Below, piece after piece: positions 26,448 to 34,621 of a DNA stretch of 64,000 bases; the first letter of the stretch is position 1; each line of letters opens with the position of its first letter. The notes under the pieces were generated by a model that was given only the letters and a program-made list of their open reading frames with translations, was not told the origin of the DNA and searched no databases. This stretch comes from Bacillus sp. AFS037270 (lineage in GTDB: Bacteria > Bacillota > Bacilli > Bacillales_B > DSM-18226): contig NZ_NUNF01000020.1 in NCBI RefSeq assembly GCF_002585305.1, forward strand, positions 119,862 to 183,861, read 5' to 3'. The position numbers and the translations under genes are program-made.

Positions 26448-28454
26448 ATGAAACAATTATTATACGGCGTTGCGTATTATGATGAATACATGCCTTACGA
26501 ACGATTAGAAAAAGATATTGATATGATGAAAGAGGCGGGGATTAATGTTGTCCGCATTGCTGAATCCACGTGGAGCACCCATGAACCGCAGAACGGAATG
26601 TTTGACTTTTCTTCTGTGGACCGGGTACTGAATGCCATGCACAGTGCGGGAATCAAAGTCATTGTTGGGACACCAACCTATGCGATCCCAACTTGGATGG
26701 TGAAAGAACATCCAGATGTCTTGGCAATCACCCCAAAGGGACCGGGAAAGTATGGGGCTCGTCAGATTATGGATATCACCAACCCTACTTATCTTTTTTA
26801 TGCCGAACGGATTATCCGGAAATTAATTGGACATGTAAAGGATCACCCAGCTGTAATAGGCTACCAGACGGATAATGAGACAAAGCACTATGACACTGCG
26901 GGTCCGAATGTTCAGGTATTATTCGTTAAATACATGAAAGAAAAGTTTAAAACATTAGATAATATTAACAACCTTTTTGGTCTTGATTACTGGAGCAATC
27001 GCATTAATAGTTGGGAGGATTTCCCTTCAGTTGTTGGAACAATAAATGGCAGTTTAGGATCAGAGTTTGCAAGATTTCAAAGACAGCTAGTAACGGAGTT
27101 TCTTTCCTGGCAGGTTTCAATAGTTAATGAGTATAAACGTCAGGACCAGTTTGTTATGCAAAACTTTGATTTTGAATGGCGCGGTTATTCCTACGGGATT
27201 CAACCAAGAGTAGACCATTTTGAAGCGGCAAAGGCATTTGATATTACTGGAGTAGACATTTATCATCCATCACAAGACGATTTAACCGGAATTGAAATTT
27301 CTTTTGGCGGAGACGTAGCTCGTTCTACAAAGGGAACCAATTATCTTGTTGTTGAAACCGAAGCACAAGCATTTACCAATTGGGTGCCATATCCGGGGCA
27401 GCTAAGGCTTCAGGCATTTTCTCATTTAGCTTCAGGAGCTAACATGGTCGCCTACTGGCATTGGCATTCTATCCACAACTCGTTTGAAACCTATTGGAAA
27501 GGGCTGCTCAGCCATGATTTTGAACTCAATCCTGTATACAATGAAGCAAAAACAATAGGCAGGGATTTTGAAAGACTCTCTCCACATCTAGTAAATCTGA
27601 AGAAAAATAATAAAGTTGCTATATTGGTTAGCAATGAATCATTGACGGCTCTCGATTGGTTTAAATTTAATTTTTCTAGTTCCAAAAATTACAATGATAT
27701 TGTTCGAATGATGTATGATGAGCTTTACAAAATGAATATTGGCTGTGATTTTGTTAATCCATCTAGTGATAATTTTGAAGACTATGAGATGATCATTGTT
27801 CCATCCTTGTATACGGCTCCTGACCGCTTGCTAGAGCGAATAAACAAGTTTGTTAAAAATGGTGGTCACGTAATATATACGTTCAAGAGTGGATTTACGG
27901 ACGAAAATGTAAAGGTAAGAACGACTCCGCAGCCTGGTATTATTAATGAGGCATGCGGAATATATTACAATATGTTCGTTGAACCGAAGAATGTTTCCTT
28001 AAGAGATGATCCTTTCCAGGTGGGCCAAGAAAATAATACGGTGGAAACTTGGATGGAACTACTAACACCAACCACGGCAGAAGTATTAGCATTTTATGAT
28101 CACCCGCATTGGGGAAAGTATGCAGCTATCACAGAAAATCAGTATGGCAAAGGACTAGCAACCTATATTGGTTGTATCCCTAGTGCAGCGATCATGCAAA
28201 AGATATTGGAGCATGCCATAAAAAAGGCGAAACTGTGGGGAGTAGACCAAGAGCTCGCCTTTCCGTTAATCGTTAAGTCGGGGATAAACCAAGAAGGAAA
28301 GCATGTTCATTATTACTTTAATTACTCAGATGTTCCAAATTCTCTAAGGTATCCCCATAAAGACGGTGTCGAATTGTTAACTGATAGTACTGTGACTATG
28401 GCGCAAACATTGGACGTAGAGCCTTGGGGAGTCCTTATAATTGAAGAGATGTAA
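26448..28454 (+). CDS. Beta-galactosidase, glycoside hydrolase family 42
   Basis: A 668-residue cytosolic GH42 enzyme, the usual length. The catalytic barrel begins LYGVAYYDEYMP; the acid/base is Glu144 in YQTDNETKHYD and the nucleophile is probably Glu303 in YLVVETEAQ, with HWHSIHN shaping the active site. A trimerisation domain (about 390-590) and a small C-terminal beta domain follow. No signal peptide, so it acts on sugars after import. It lies 38 bp after the permease gene; the layout resembles the Bacillus yes pectin locus and the gan galactan locus, but no endo-galactanase or rhamnogalacturonan lyase is in this window. Confidence 0.93.
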   Translation: MKQLLYGVAYYDEYMPYERLEKDIDMMKEAGINVVRIAESTWSTHEPQNGMFDFSSVDRVLNAMHSAGIKVIVGTPTYAIPTWMVKEHPDVLAITPKGPGKYGARQIMDITNPTYLFYAERIIRKLIGHVKDHPAVIGYQTDNETKHYDTAGPNVQVLFVKYMKEKFKTLDNINNLFGLDYWSNRINSWEDFPSVVGTINGSLGSEFARFQRQLVTEFLSWQVSIVNEYKRQDQFVMQNFDFEWRGYSYGIQPRVDHFEAAKAFDITGVDIYHPSQDDLTGIEISFGGDVARSTKGTNYLVVETEAQAFTNWVPYPGQLRLQAFSHLASGANMVAYWHWHSIHNSFETYWKGLLSHDFELNPVYNEAKTIGRDFERLSPHLVNLKKNNKVAILVSNESLTALDWFKFNFSSSKNYNDIVRMMYDELYKMNIGCDFVNPSSDNFEDYEMIIVPSLYTAPDRLLERINKFVKNGGHVIYTFKSGFTDENVKVRTTPQPGIINEACGIYYNMFVEPKNVSLRDDPFQVGQENNTVETWMELLTPTTAEVLAFYDHPHWGKYAAITENQYGKGLATYIGCIPSAAIMQKILEHAIKKAKLWGVDQELAFPLIVKSGINQEGKHVHYYFNYSDVPNSLRYPHKDGVELLTDSTVTMAQTLDVEPWGVLIIEEM

Positions 28455-28505
28455 AATATATGCATGGTTCTGTTGTTAGTGATTGATGTTTAATGAATTT
28501 AAATG

Positions 28506-28547
28506 AAAAAGGCATCTAACCTATTATTTTGGGTAGTTGCCTTTTTT
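28506..28547. terminator. Bidirectional terminator between beta-galactosidase and cysteine dioxygenase genes
   Basis: AAAAAGGCA-CTAACC pairs with GGGTAG-TGCCTTTTTT around a nine-base loop. A/T runs on both sides allow use from both converging genes. Confidence 0.88.
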
Positions 28548-28553
28548 GATATG

Positions 28554-29126
28554 TCAGTCCTTATTTTTAATATTGTTCTTAAGTTGAATCTCTTTTACCT
28601 TCTGATATTGTTCATCAGGCCACCATGCCCCGCAATCGTCAGATACGACACAAGCCGCACACTTTTCTAAATCATAGACTTTCATTCCAGTAATAGGAGG
28701 CGAATACAAATGGAGTGTGACCAAGTTTGTCTGATTAGAGGCCTGCATTTTATGAATGGCTTTTCTCGGGGCATAAAAATATTTCCCTTGATGGTGATAC
28801 TCACGAAACAATTCAGCAGGTAATCCAGTCCCGCTCAACTCATAAACTGAATTAAGAGAAGTACCAGAAAGGACTTGTATCCAGCCATGGGAATTACCAT
28901 GATCATGAGGGGCACATTCCAGCTGAGACCAATTCATTACGAGCATCTCTACTTCCTCATTTTTGAAAAGAAGTTTACGATTATATGGTTTCCCCAGGGA
29001 TGGTTCTGGCAAGTCATCAAAATCTATAAGTTTTATATCTAGTGTTAATAGAGCATCCTTTAACTGCGCTTTAGAGGGGTTTTTTAAGGTATCTAACAAA
29101 TTCTTTATTCTACATGTCAAAGTCAT
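28554..29126 (-). CDS. Cysteine dioxygenase
   Basis: A 190-residue cupin that oxidises cysteine to cysteine sulfinate with O2 and Fe(II). The iron ligands are visible as His74 and His76 in CAPHDHGNSHGW and His125 in KAIHKMQ; Tyr141 (HLYSPP) corresponds to the active-site tyrosine. The cysteine that crosslinks to it in mammals is glycine here (Gly81), as is usual in bacteria. The C-terminus adds a Cys-rich tail (KCAACVVSDDCGAWW) common in Bacillus homologues. It is 11 bp downstream of an EamA transporter gene on the same strand. Confidence 0.9.
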   Translation of the reverse strand: MTLTCRIKNLLDTLKNPSKAQLKDALLTLDIKLIDFDDLPEPSLGKPYNRKLLFKNEEVEMLVMNWSQLECAPHDHGNSHGWIQVLSGTSLNSVYELSGTGLPAELFREYHHQGKYFYAPRKAIHKMQASNQTNLVTLHLYSPPITGMKVYDLEKCAACVVSDDCGAWWPDEQYQKVKEIQLKNNIKNKD

Positions 29127-29137
29127 ATGCTCTCCTC

Positions 29138-30064
29138 CTATTGACGATTATTCTTGAAGAAGCTGAACAACAGAGGCACTAGCTGACCATTAACAATAAT
29201 GACTCCAATTATAATTATGATTCCTCCGGCAACACTTATGAATAAAACTTTTTCTTGTAAAAGCAGAACGGCAGCAACCAATGTTGAGACAGGCTCCAAA
29301 TACAGAAACATCGAAACCTTGGATGCCTCTAAAACTTCCAGCGCCTTCCCCCAGTACCAATAAGCAATTCCGGAAACAAAAACACCCAGAAACAACAAAT
29401 GTGCCCACTCTTTATGGTTCAAAAGTGAAAGGGATTCCCATCCATTGCTGCGTATGATAAGTGGTGCGGTCAGGATCAAGCCTATTAAACTCATATAAAA
29501 TGTCACCAAAAGAGGCGGATAAGGAATTCGCAAGCTTTTTAATAGTACCGAATAAACAGCCCAGTTCAACGTGCTCATTATCATTAGGGAAAATCCTATA
29601 TTTATGGAGAATTGGAAGGAATGTCCACTTCTTGTCGATGTAACTAGTAGGACTCCTATAATTGCCAGTACCATTCCTGCAGCCCTTGTTATGGTCATCT
29701 TTTCGTGCAAAAAAAGAATGGATAGGATGACCGTAAAGATAGGGGATAACGAAATTAGCCATCCTGCAGAAGAAGCATTGATGGTTAATAATGCTGTCGC
29801 CTGGAGTATTTGATGGACGAATACTCCAAGAATGCCAAGTATTATTAAATGTGGGAGATATTTAATAGAAACGAGTAGCCGAATACGCTTTAATACTAAT
29901 AATAAAAGCAAAAACAAGGCTCCTATGCCAAAACGAAGAACAATAATTGAAAAGGGGTCAAGTTTTTCTAGCACCGCCTTCGTGGATACAAATGAAACTC
30001 CCCAAAAACTAATTGATATCAGTGCGTATAACGAAGCGGTTACTTTCGATTTATAATGACTCAT
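29138..30064 (-). CDS. EamA/DMT-family transporter
   Basis: A 308-residue inner-membrane protein with about ten helices in two EamA repeats (residues about 10-140 and 150-295). Conserved pieces are FWGVSFVSTKAVLEKLDP near the N-terminus and SKVSMFLYLEPVSTLVAAVLL in the second half. The family exports amino acids and other metabolites. It is the first gene of a two-gene unit with cysteine dioxygenase, so it may export cysteine-related compounds or cysteine sulfinate; that is inference. It is divergent from the ArsR-fusion gene. Confidence 0.88.
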   Translation of the reverse strand: MSHYKSKVTASLYALISISFWGVSFVSTKAVLEKLDPFSIIVLRFGIGALFLLLLLVLKRIRLLVSIKYLPHLIILGILGVFVHQILQATALLTINASSAGWLISLSPIFTVILSILFLHEKMTITRAAGMVLAIIGVLLVTSTRSGHSFQFSINIGFSLMIMSTLNWAVYSVLLKSLRIPYPPLLVTFYMSLIGLILTAPLIIRSNGWESLSLLNHKEWAHLLFLGVFVSGIAYWYWGKALEVLEASKVSMFLYLEPVSTLVAAVLLLQEKVLFISVAGGIIIIIGVIIVNGQLVPLLFSFFKNNRQ

Positions 30065-30205
30065 AGCTGAACATTCCTTTCAGCAAAAGATATTATTTAA
30101 TTTTATGCTTGTCCTGAAAGATGATGTTTGTTTATAGGGGAACAGAGGAAAGATAAGGGGAGATTTGGGAACTTGACCATTGTTTTAAGTCATGTTACCA
30201 TTAGG

Positions 30206-30236
30206 TCACATGTTATATGTGACTATATATTCACAT
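30206..30236. promoter_or_regulatory. Palindromic half-sites upstream of the ArsR-SRPBCC gene
   Basis: Three alternating half-sites, TCACAT (30206-30211), ATGTGA (30217-30222) and TCACAT (30231-30236), form two overlapping inverted repeats. They lie about 36 bp before the ArsR-type regulator start at 30272, a usual position for autoregulation by this family, and inside the gap to the divergent transporter gene. Confidence 0.5.
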
Positions 30237-30271
30237 ATAGTTTAGCTATATCTTTTGAAAGGATCTTTGGT

Positions 30272-31054
30272 ATGGAAGACGAACTTTCCACACTTTTTAA
30301 AGCATTAGGACATCCCATTCGCAGACGAATTCTTGATATTCTGAAGGATTCACCTAAAACAACAGGCGAACTTGACGATTATTTTCCGGAAGTCACAAGG
30401 TATGCAATCATGAAGCATTTATCATTACTTGAGGAAGGGAACTTAGTCGTAGTGAGGCGTGAAGGAAAATACCGACGCAATTTTCTCAACGCAGTTCCAC
30501 TCCAGAAGATGCATAACCGATGGATAGGAAAATATATGGAATTCACTGCCAATTCACTACTAAATTTGCAAGGAGTCATAGAAAACAAAGGAGGAGATTT
30601 TATAATGAAAGAAACAGAACGGGTTTTTAAGATTGAACAAGAGGTATTAATTAATGCTTCCCGCGAACAAGTATTCCAAGCATTAACAGAACAGGCTGGT
30701 GATTGGTGGGAGTTCCGCTTGGCACCAAAAGGGGAATCGTCGCATTTCACATTTAGCCCAGTACCAGGGGGACAATTCACCGAAAAATGGGGTGAAAATC
30801 AGGGAGCCGTATGGGGCAATGTTTACTATGTGAACGCCCCAGAAGAAATCCGCCTCCAGGGTCATTTAGGAATGCAAGGAGCCGTTAACAGTTCCTATAC
30901 TTATCGTCTTACTGAGAAGGAAGGATCGACATTGCTGCAACTTTCCCATCATGCATCAGGCATCATTCGCGAAAACTGGGAACAAGAGCATTCTGAAGGG
31001 TGGAAATATCTTTTAGGCACCTTGTTGAAAAATTATGTAGAACAAAATCAATGA
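30272..31054 (+). CDS. ArsR-family regulator fused to an SRPBCC (AHSA1-like) domain
   Basis: A 260-residue two-domain protein. Residues 1-~95 form an ArsR winged helix (FKALGHPIRRRILDIL, recognition region TRYAIMKHLSLLEEGNLV, wing RREGKYR); residues ~112-260 form an SRPBCC/AHSA1 ligand-binding fold (INASREQVFQALTEQAGDWW, GGQFTEKWG, WKYLLGTLL). No metal-binding cysteine motif is seen, so it is probably ligand- rather than metal-responsive. The frame is open back to 30128 but the ATG at 30272 has AAAGGA nine bases upstream. An internal ATG at 30605, exactly at the domain boundary, has its own strong AAAGGAGGAG, so the SRPBCC domain may also be made alone (149 residues). Confidence 0.85.
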   Translation: MEDELSTLFKALGHPIRRRILDILKDSPKTTGELDDYFPEVTRYAIMKHLSLLEEGNLVVVRREGKYRRNFLNAVPLQKMHNRWIGKYMEFTANSLLNLQGVIENKGGDFIMKETERVFKIEQEVLINASREQVFQALTEQAGDWWEFRLAPKGESSHFTFSPVPGGQFTEKWGENQGAVWGNVYYVNAPEEIRLQGHLGMQGAVNSSYTYRLTEKEGSTLLQLSHHASGIIRENWEQEHSEGWKYLLGTLLKNYVEQNQ

Positions 31055-31091
31055 AAAACATCTTAGTTAGTATTAGGAAGTGTATGAAGTT

Positions 31092-31562
31092 ATGGTAGAC
31101 GTATTAACAGAAATAAATATCCACTCTCCTCTTAGACAAGTTGCGGAGTATGCAGCTAATCCTGACAATGCTCCTGAATGGTATGAAAACATCAAATCAG
31201 TAGAACGGCAATCACCAAAACCGCTAGCAATCGGTTCGCAAATTGCCTTCAAAGCCCATTTTTTAGGTAAAGAGTTAGCCTATATATACGAAGTTGTCGA
31301 ATTTGTTCCAAGCCATAAGCTCGTGATGAGAACAGCTGACGGACCGTTTCCAATGGAGACAACTTACATTTGGGAATCGATTGATAACAATGGAACTAGA
31401 ATGACACTGCGAAACAGTGGGAATCCGACTGGATTTTCAAAACTGTTTACTCCATTCATGGGCTCGATGATGAAAAAAGCTAACAAAAAAGACTTGGAAA
31501 AAATAAAATATATCCTTGAAAAAATATGTAGGGGAAAGGGAGGAACAACGTTTGACAGCTAA
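31092..31562 (+). CDS. SRPBCC-family (polyketide cyclase/START-like) protein
   Basis: About 156 residues with an SRPBCC fold: [25 protein letters not shown] at the start and the long C-terminal helix [19 protein letters not shown]. Such proteins bind hydrophobic ligands in a deep pocket; no enzyme activity can be read. The frame opens with GTG at 31080 within AGGAAGTG; the ATG at 31092 is better spaced from AGGAAG. It follows the ArsR-SRPBCC gene by 37 bp and overlaps the next gene by 11 bp, so the three are likely cotranscribed. Confidence 0.8.
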   Translation: MVDVLTEINIHSPLRQVAEYAANPDNAPEWYENIKSVERQSPKPLAIGSQIAFKAHFLGKELAYIYEVVEFVPSHKLVMRTADGPFPMETTYIWESIDNNGTRMTLRNSGNPTGFSKLFTPFMGSMMKKANKKDLEKIKYILEKICRGKGGTTFDS

Positions 31563-32040
31563 TGTCCCAGATGAGTTAGGTAAACATGAAGGGTTTGAGG
31601 AAGTATTCAGTATTTTTATAGAAGTTGATAAACCGATTGTAGTGGGGCAGGATGACGTGGTTGGCAGGCGGCAGCTCATTCCCATTTTATCGGGTGAAGT
31701 AATAGGAAACGGCTTTAAAGGAAAAGTACTGCCTGGAGGAATTGATAGTCAAATTATTCGTCCGGATGGAAAATGTGAACTTTCCGCAAGATATGCCATT
31801 CAATTAGAGGACGGTGCTTCCATTTATATTGAAAATAATGGGGTACGTACTGTTCCGGCAGAATATGCAGAGGTGGTAAAAGCAGGCGATTTTATAGACC
31901 CTGAATTATATTATTTTCGAACGGTCCCCATTTTTGAGGTATATGATGAAAAATATAAATGGTTGATGAATCACCTTTTTATATGTTATGCCAATAGATT
32001 ACCTGATAAAGTTTTATTAAAGTTCTATAAAGTTCTATAA
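31552..32040 (+). CDS. DUF3237 (UPF0311) family protein
   Basis: A 162-residue protein of unknown function, recognised from [55 protein letters not shown] and the ending KFYKVL. The family forms a small beta barrel and is often found beside small-molecule-modifying genes. The start is a TTG with GGGAGGA seven bases upstream, overlapping the preceding SRPBCC gene. The last codons lie in a tandem 10-bp duplication (AAAGTTCTAT twice, then AAAGTTTTT). Confidence 0.78.
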   Translation: MTANVPDELGKHEGFEEVFSIFIEVDKPIVVGQDDVVGRRQLIPILSGEVIGNGFKGKVLPGGIDSQIIRPDGKCELSARYAIQLEDGASIYIENNGVRTVPAEYAEVVKAGDFIDPELYYFRTVPIFEVYDEKYKWLMNHLFICYANRLPDKVLLKFYKVL

Positions 32041-32052
32041 AGTTTTTATTCT

Positions 32053-32083
32053 CAAAAAAAGAACTGTCCTAAAAAGGAACAGT
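32053..32083 (-). terminator. Terminator for the minus-strand gene at 32093
   Basis: Read on the minus strand, ACTGTTCC pairs with GGACAGT (one G-U pair) across a short loop and is followed by seven Ts. It lies just after the stop of the hypothetical gene. Confidence 0.8.
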
Positions 32084-32092
32084 ACGAGTCTC

Positions 32093-32575
32093 TTAACCCA
32101 TCATAAAATCAGAAGCATTTATACCTGCAACCAATGATTCTTTTGCAAGTTCTAACTCAAGTCTAATGAATAGAAGCTGTCCATTAAGTTTATCATTCTT
32201 ACTACTTAACAATATAGCTTGGTTAATATTATTAATAGATTCGTTATTCTTATTTAAAGCCAGTGAAATTCGATTATCAGAAAGATTAATCAGTAAGTCA
32301 TTATCTTGGATTTCAGGAGCTACAGGTATATTTGGAAAAAGGGGGTCACTTGGGAGATAAGTATCAAAGGGTAGAGACTTAATGGCCAGATAGGACTCAG
32401 TAAGACTATCAATCGCATCTTGGTAGAATTGTTCTTTTATCGGATTCGGAGGAAAAGGAAAAGCAGTCAGTTCCCGAAAAAAGATTAACGCACTTTCTGT
32501 ATATCGAATGGCTTGTACCGTATAAGCCAAGGCAAATCTGACATTTGTCAACATGTTAGAAGACATATTCTTCAC
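32093..32575 (-). CDS. Uncharacterised 160-residue helical protein
   Basis: Not recognised. The sequence is strongly helical (LALNKNNESINNINQAILLSS, LLFIRLELELAKESLVAG), with a Pro-rich middle (PSDPLFPNIPVAPEIQ) and no signal peptide. A possible ribosome binding site (TTAGGAGTG) lies upstream of the ATG. It has its own terminator and stands alone between the DUF3237 gene and the ABC exporter operon, so context gives no role. Confidence 0.6.
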   Translation of the reverse strand: MKNMSSNMLTNVRFALAYTVQAIRYTESALIFFRELTAFPFPPNPIKEQFYQDAIDSLTESYLAIKSLPFDTYLPSDPLFPNIPVAPEIQDNDLLINLSDNRISLALNKNNESINNINQAILLSSKNDKLNGQLLFIRLELELAKESLVAGINASDFMMG

Positions 32576-32649
32576 TCCTAATTGATGAATTCTATTTAGT
32601 GTATGTAATTAAGGCGAGCCCGTAATGGACAAGTAGGTAATTTATAAAT

Positions 32650-32742
32650 ATGTTGATTCAGCATTCTGTATATACGTTCAACCTCTTCCGTGAATTCAAG
32701 GAAAGAGGTTATTTTTTAGTTTTAAAGCATGATAATCCATGA
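32650..32742 (+). CDS. Possible leader peptide of the ABC exporter operon
   Basis: A 30-codon frame (ATG at 32650, TGA at 32740-32742) runs straight through the hairpin terminator at 32680-32717 and ends about 80 bp before the exporter genes. In B. subtilis the homologous bmrCD operon is preceded by the leader gene bmrB, whose translation controls a terminator when ribosome-targeting drugs stall ribosomes. Same position and overlap with a terminator suggest the same logic. The ribosome binding site is weak (AGTAGGT, about 12 bases away), so this is a candidate only. Confidence 0.4.
   Translation: MLIQHSVYTFNLFREFKERGYFLVLKHDNP
32680..32717 (+). terminator. Hairpin terminator/attenuator upstream of the ABC exporter genes
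   Basis: AACCTCTT (32680-32687) pairs with AAGAGGTT (32703-32710), extended inward by CC/GG, and is followed by A and six Ts. No same-strand gene ends just upstream (the neighbour is divergent), so this terminator lies inside the 5' leader of the exporter operon, as an attenuator would. Confidence 0.7.
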
Positions 32743-32821
32743 AAGATGATGGGGAAATCCATTGTGATTGTTAGAAAGTTAGGATATCCTTAGCATATTC
32801 CTTTATGAAGGAGCGGTTACG

Positions 32822-34621
32822 ATGAGAAATGCTTCCATCTTTAGAGAACATTTTTTGTTACATAAGTGGAGTTATTTACTTGGATCCATCCTTTTATCGA
32901 TTTCACTCATACTACAGTTATGGGTTCCAATGTTACTAAAGGAATTCACAGATGGACTGCAAAATGAATCCATTAAAGTTTCGGAACTGTGGGGATTAGC
33001 CTTATGGTTTACAATTCTAGGAATTGGTACATTTTTGTTTCGGTCAAGTGGACGAATCTATATATTTCGAATGTCAAGAATCTTGGAACGGGATCTGAGG
33101 ACTCAATTGTTTTCTCATTGGGAGAAAATGCAAGCAGAATACTTCCAGAATCAGCGAATTGGGAATTTGATGGCTCATGCCGTAAACGATGTAAATATTC
33201 TAAGGCAAATTGGCATGCAAGGTTTTTTTCAAATGGTAGAAGCAGCTGTATTAATTACGATTGCTGTAATTATGATGGCTGGAACGATTAATCTTTATTT
33301 AACGCTCCTTGTTTTATTACCTTTACCCGGATTAACGTATATTGCCTATCGGTTTCGGACTAAGATACAAACACATTCTCTAAAAGTACAAGAGGCGATA
33401 GGCACATTAACAAGCCGTGTCCAAGAATTTTGTTCCGGAATTAGTGTAATTAAAACATATGTTCAAGAAAATGAACAAATATTGAAGTTTGCAAAAGAAA
33501 ATAAGTCAAACGTTGAGGTAAATAAACAATTAATTCGCTCAAACTCCCTTTTTACCTCACTAAGTCAAGGGATTATTGGACTTAGTTATTTATTGTCTAT
33601 CGTAGTGGGTTCGATTTTGGTCATGAAAAGCACCATCACACTTGGGGATTTTGTCGCTTTTAATACTTATTTATCCATGTTGATAGGCCCAATTGAAAAC
33701 ATTGGTAAGGTCATTAATCTACTCCAACAAGGAAAAGCCGCAGATTACCGAATTCGTCATGTGTTATCCACTGAACCCGAAATTAAAGATGAAGAACAGG
33801 TGGTCCCTTTATCTTTTATAAAAGGTAATATTAGAATTAGAAATCTATCTTTTAAATATCAAGGGAACAAGGGCTATGCCTTGTGCAATATCAACGTTAC
33901 AATACCGAAAGGAACCAGATTGGCCATTGTTGGGAAAGTAGGCAGTGGAAAATCAACTTTAGTCAATTTACTATTACGTTTATACAATCCTCCTAAAGAT
34001 ACAATTCTTATCGATCATCACGATATTCGCGATGTCCCATTAAAAACACTTCGTTCTTCCATTGCATATGTCCCGCAAGACAATTTTTTATTTTCCGAGA
34101 CGATCAAAGATAATATTGCTTTTGACCCAAATTCTTACCAGGATGAGCAAATATATCATGCAGCAAGGCAAGCCCACATTTATGACGATATTATGGATTG
34201 TTCAAAAAAGTTCAATACGGAATTAGGTGAAAGAGGCCTTTCATTATCAGGCGGCCAACGGCAGCGCGTTAGTATTGCAAGAGCATTAATTAAATCATCA
34301 CCTATCATCATTTTTGATGACAGCCTGTCAGCAGTAGATTCTAAAACAGAAGCGAATATTTTAAAGACACTTCGGACCGAAATGAAAGGTCGAACCTCCA
34401 TCATTATTAGTCACCGAATATCTACCATTCAGGATGCTGACCAAATTATTGTAATGGATAATGGTGAAATCGTGGAACGGGGGACACACCTGACACTTTT
34501 AAAAGAAAATGGAATCTATAAAAAAATGTATGACCAGCAGACAACAGAGCACACACTAGTTCAGTCCAAGTTCCCTTCCATTCATGAGAGAAAAATTCTT
34601 ATTAAAAGAAGGAGGGGCTAA
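32822..34621 (+). CDS. bmrC: Heterodimeric multidrug ABC exporter, BmrC-like half (degenerate ATPase site)
   Basis: A 599-residue half-transporter: six membrane helices (about 15-310) then an ATPase domain with Walker A VGKVGSGKST, canonical signature LSLSGGQRQR, and Walker B IIIFDDSLSAVD. The catalytic glutamate after Walker B is Asp here, which is the degenerate-site feature of BmrC-type subunits. It probably pairs with the next gene's product, whose start overlaps this stop by one base. B. subtilis BmrCD exports several drugs and is induced by translation inhibitors. The symbol is assigned by similarity and gene order. A GAAGGAGCGG ribosome binding site precedes the ATG. Confidence 0.85.
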   Translation: MRNASIFREHFLLHKWSYLLGSILLSISLILQLWVPMLLKEFTDGLQNESIKVSELWGLALWFTILGIGTFLFRSSGRIYIFRMSRILERDLRTQLFSHWEKMQAEYFQNQRIGNLMAHAVNDVNILRQIGMQGFFQMVEAAVLITIAVIMMAGTINLYLTLLVLLPLPGLTYIAYRFRTKIQTHSLKVQEAIGTLTSRVQEFCSGISVIKTYVQENEQILKFAKENKSNVEVNKQLIRSNSLFTSLSQGIIGLSYLLSIVVGSILVMKSTITLGDFVAFNTYLSMLIGPIENIGKVINLLQQGKAADYRIRHVLSTEPEIKDEEQVVPLSFIKGNIRIRNLSFKYQGNKGYALCNINVTIPKGTRLAIVGKVGSGKSTLVNLLLRLYNPPKDTILIDHHDIRDVPLKTLRSSIAYVPQDNFLFSETIKDNIAFDPNSYQDEQIYHAARQAHIYDDIMDCSKKFNTELGERGLSLSGGQRQRVSIARALIKSSPIIIFDDSLSAVDSKTEANILKTLRTEMKGRTSIIISHRISTIQDADQIIVMDNGEIVERGTHLTLLKENGIYKKMYDQQTTEHTLVQSKFPSIHERKILIKRRRG

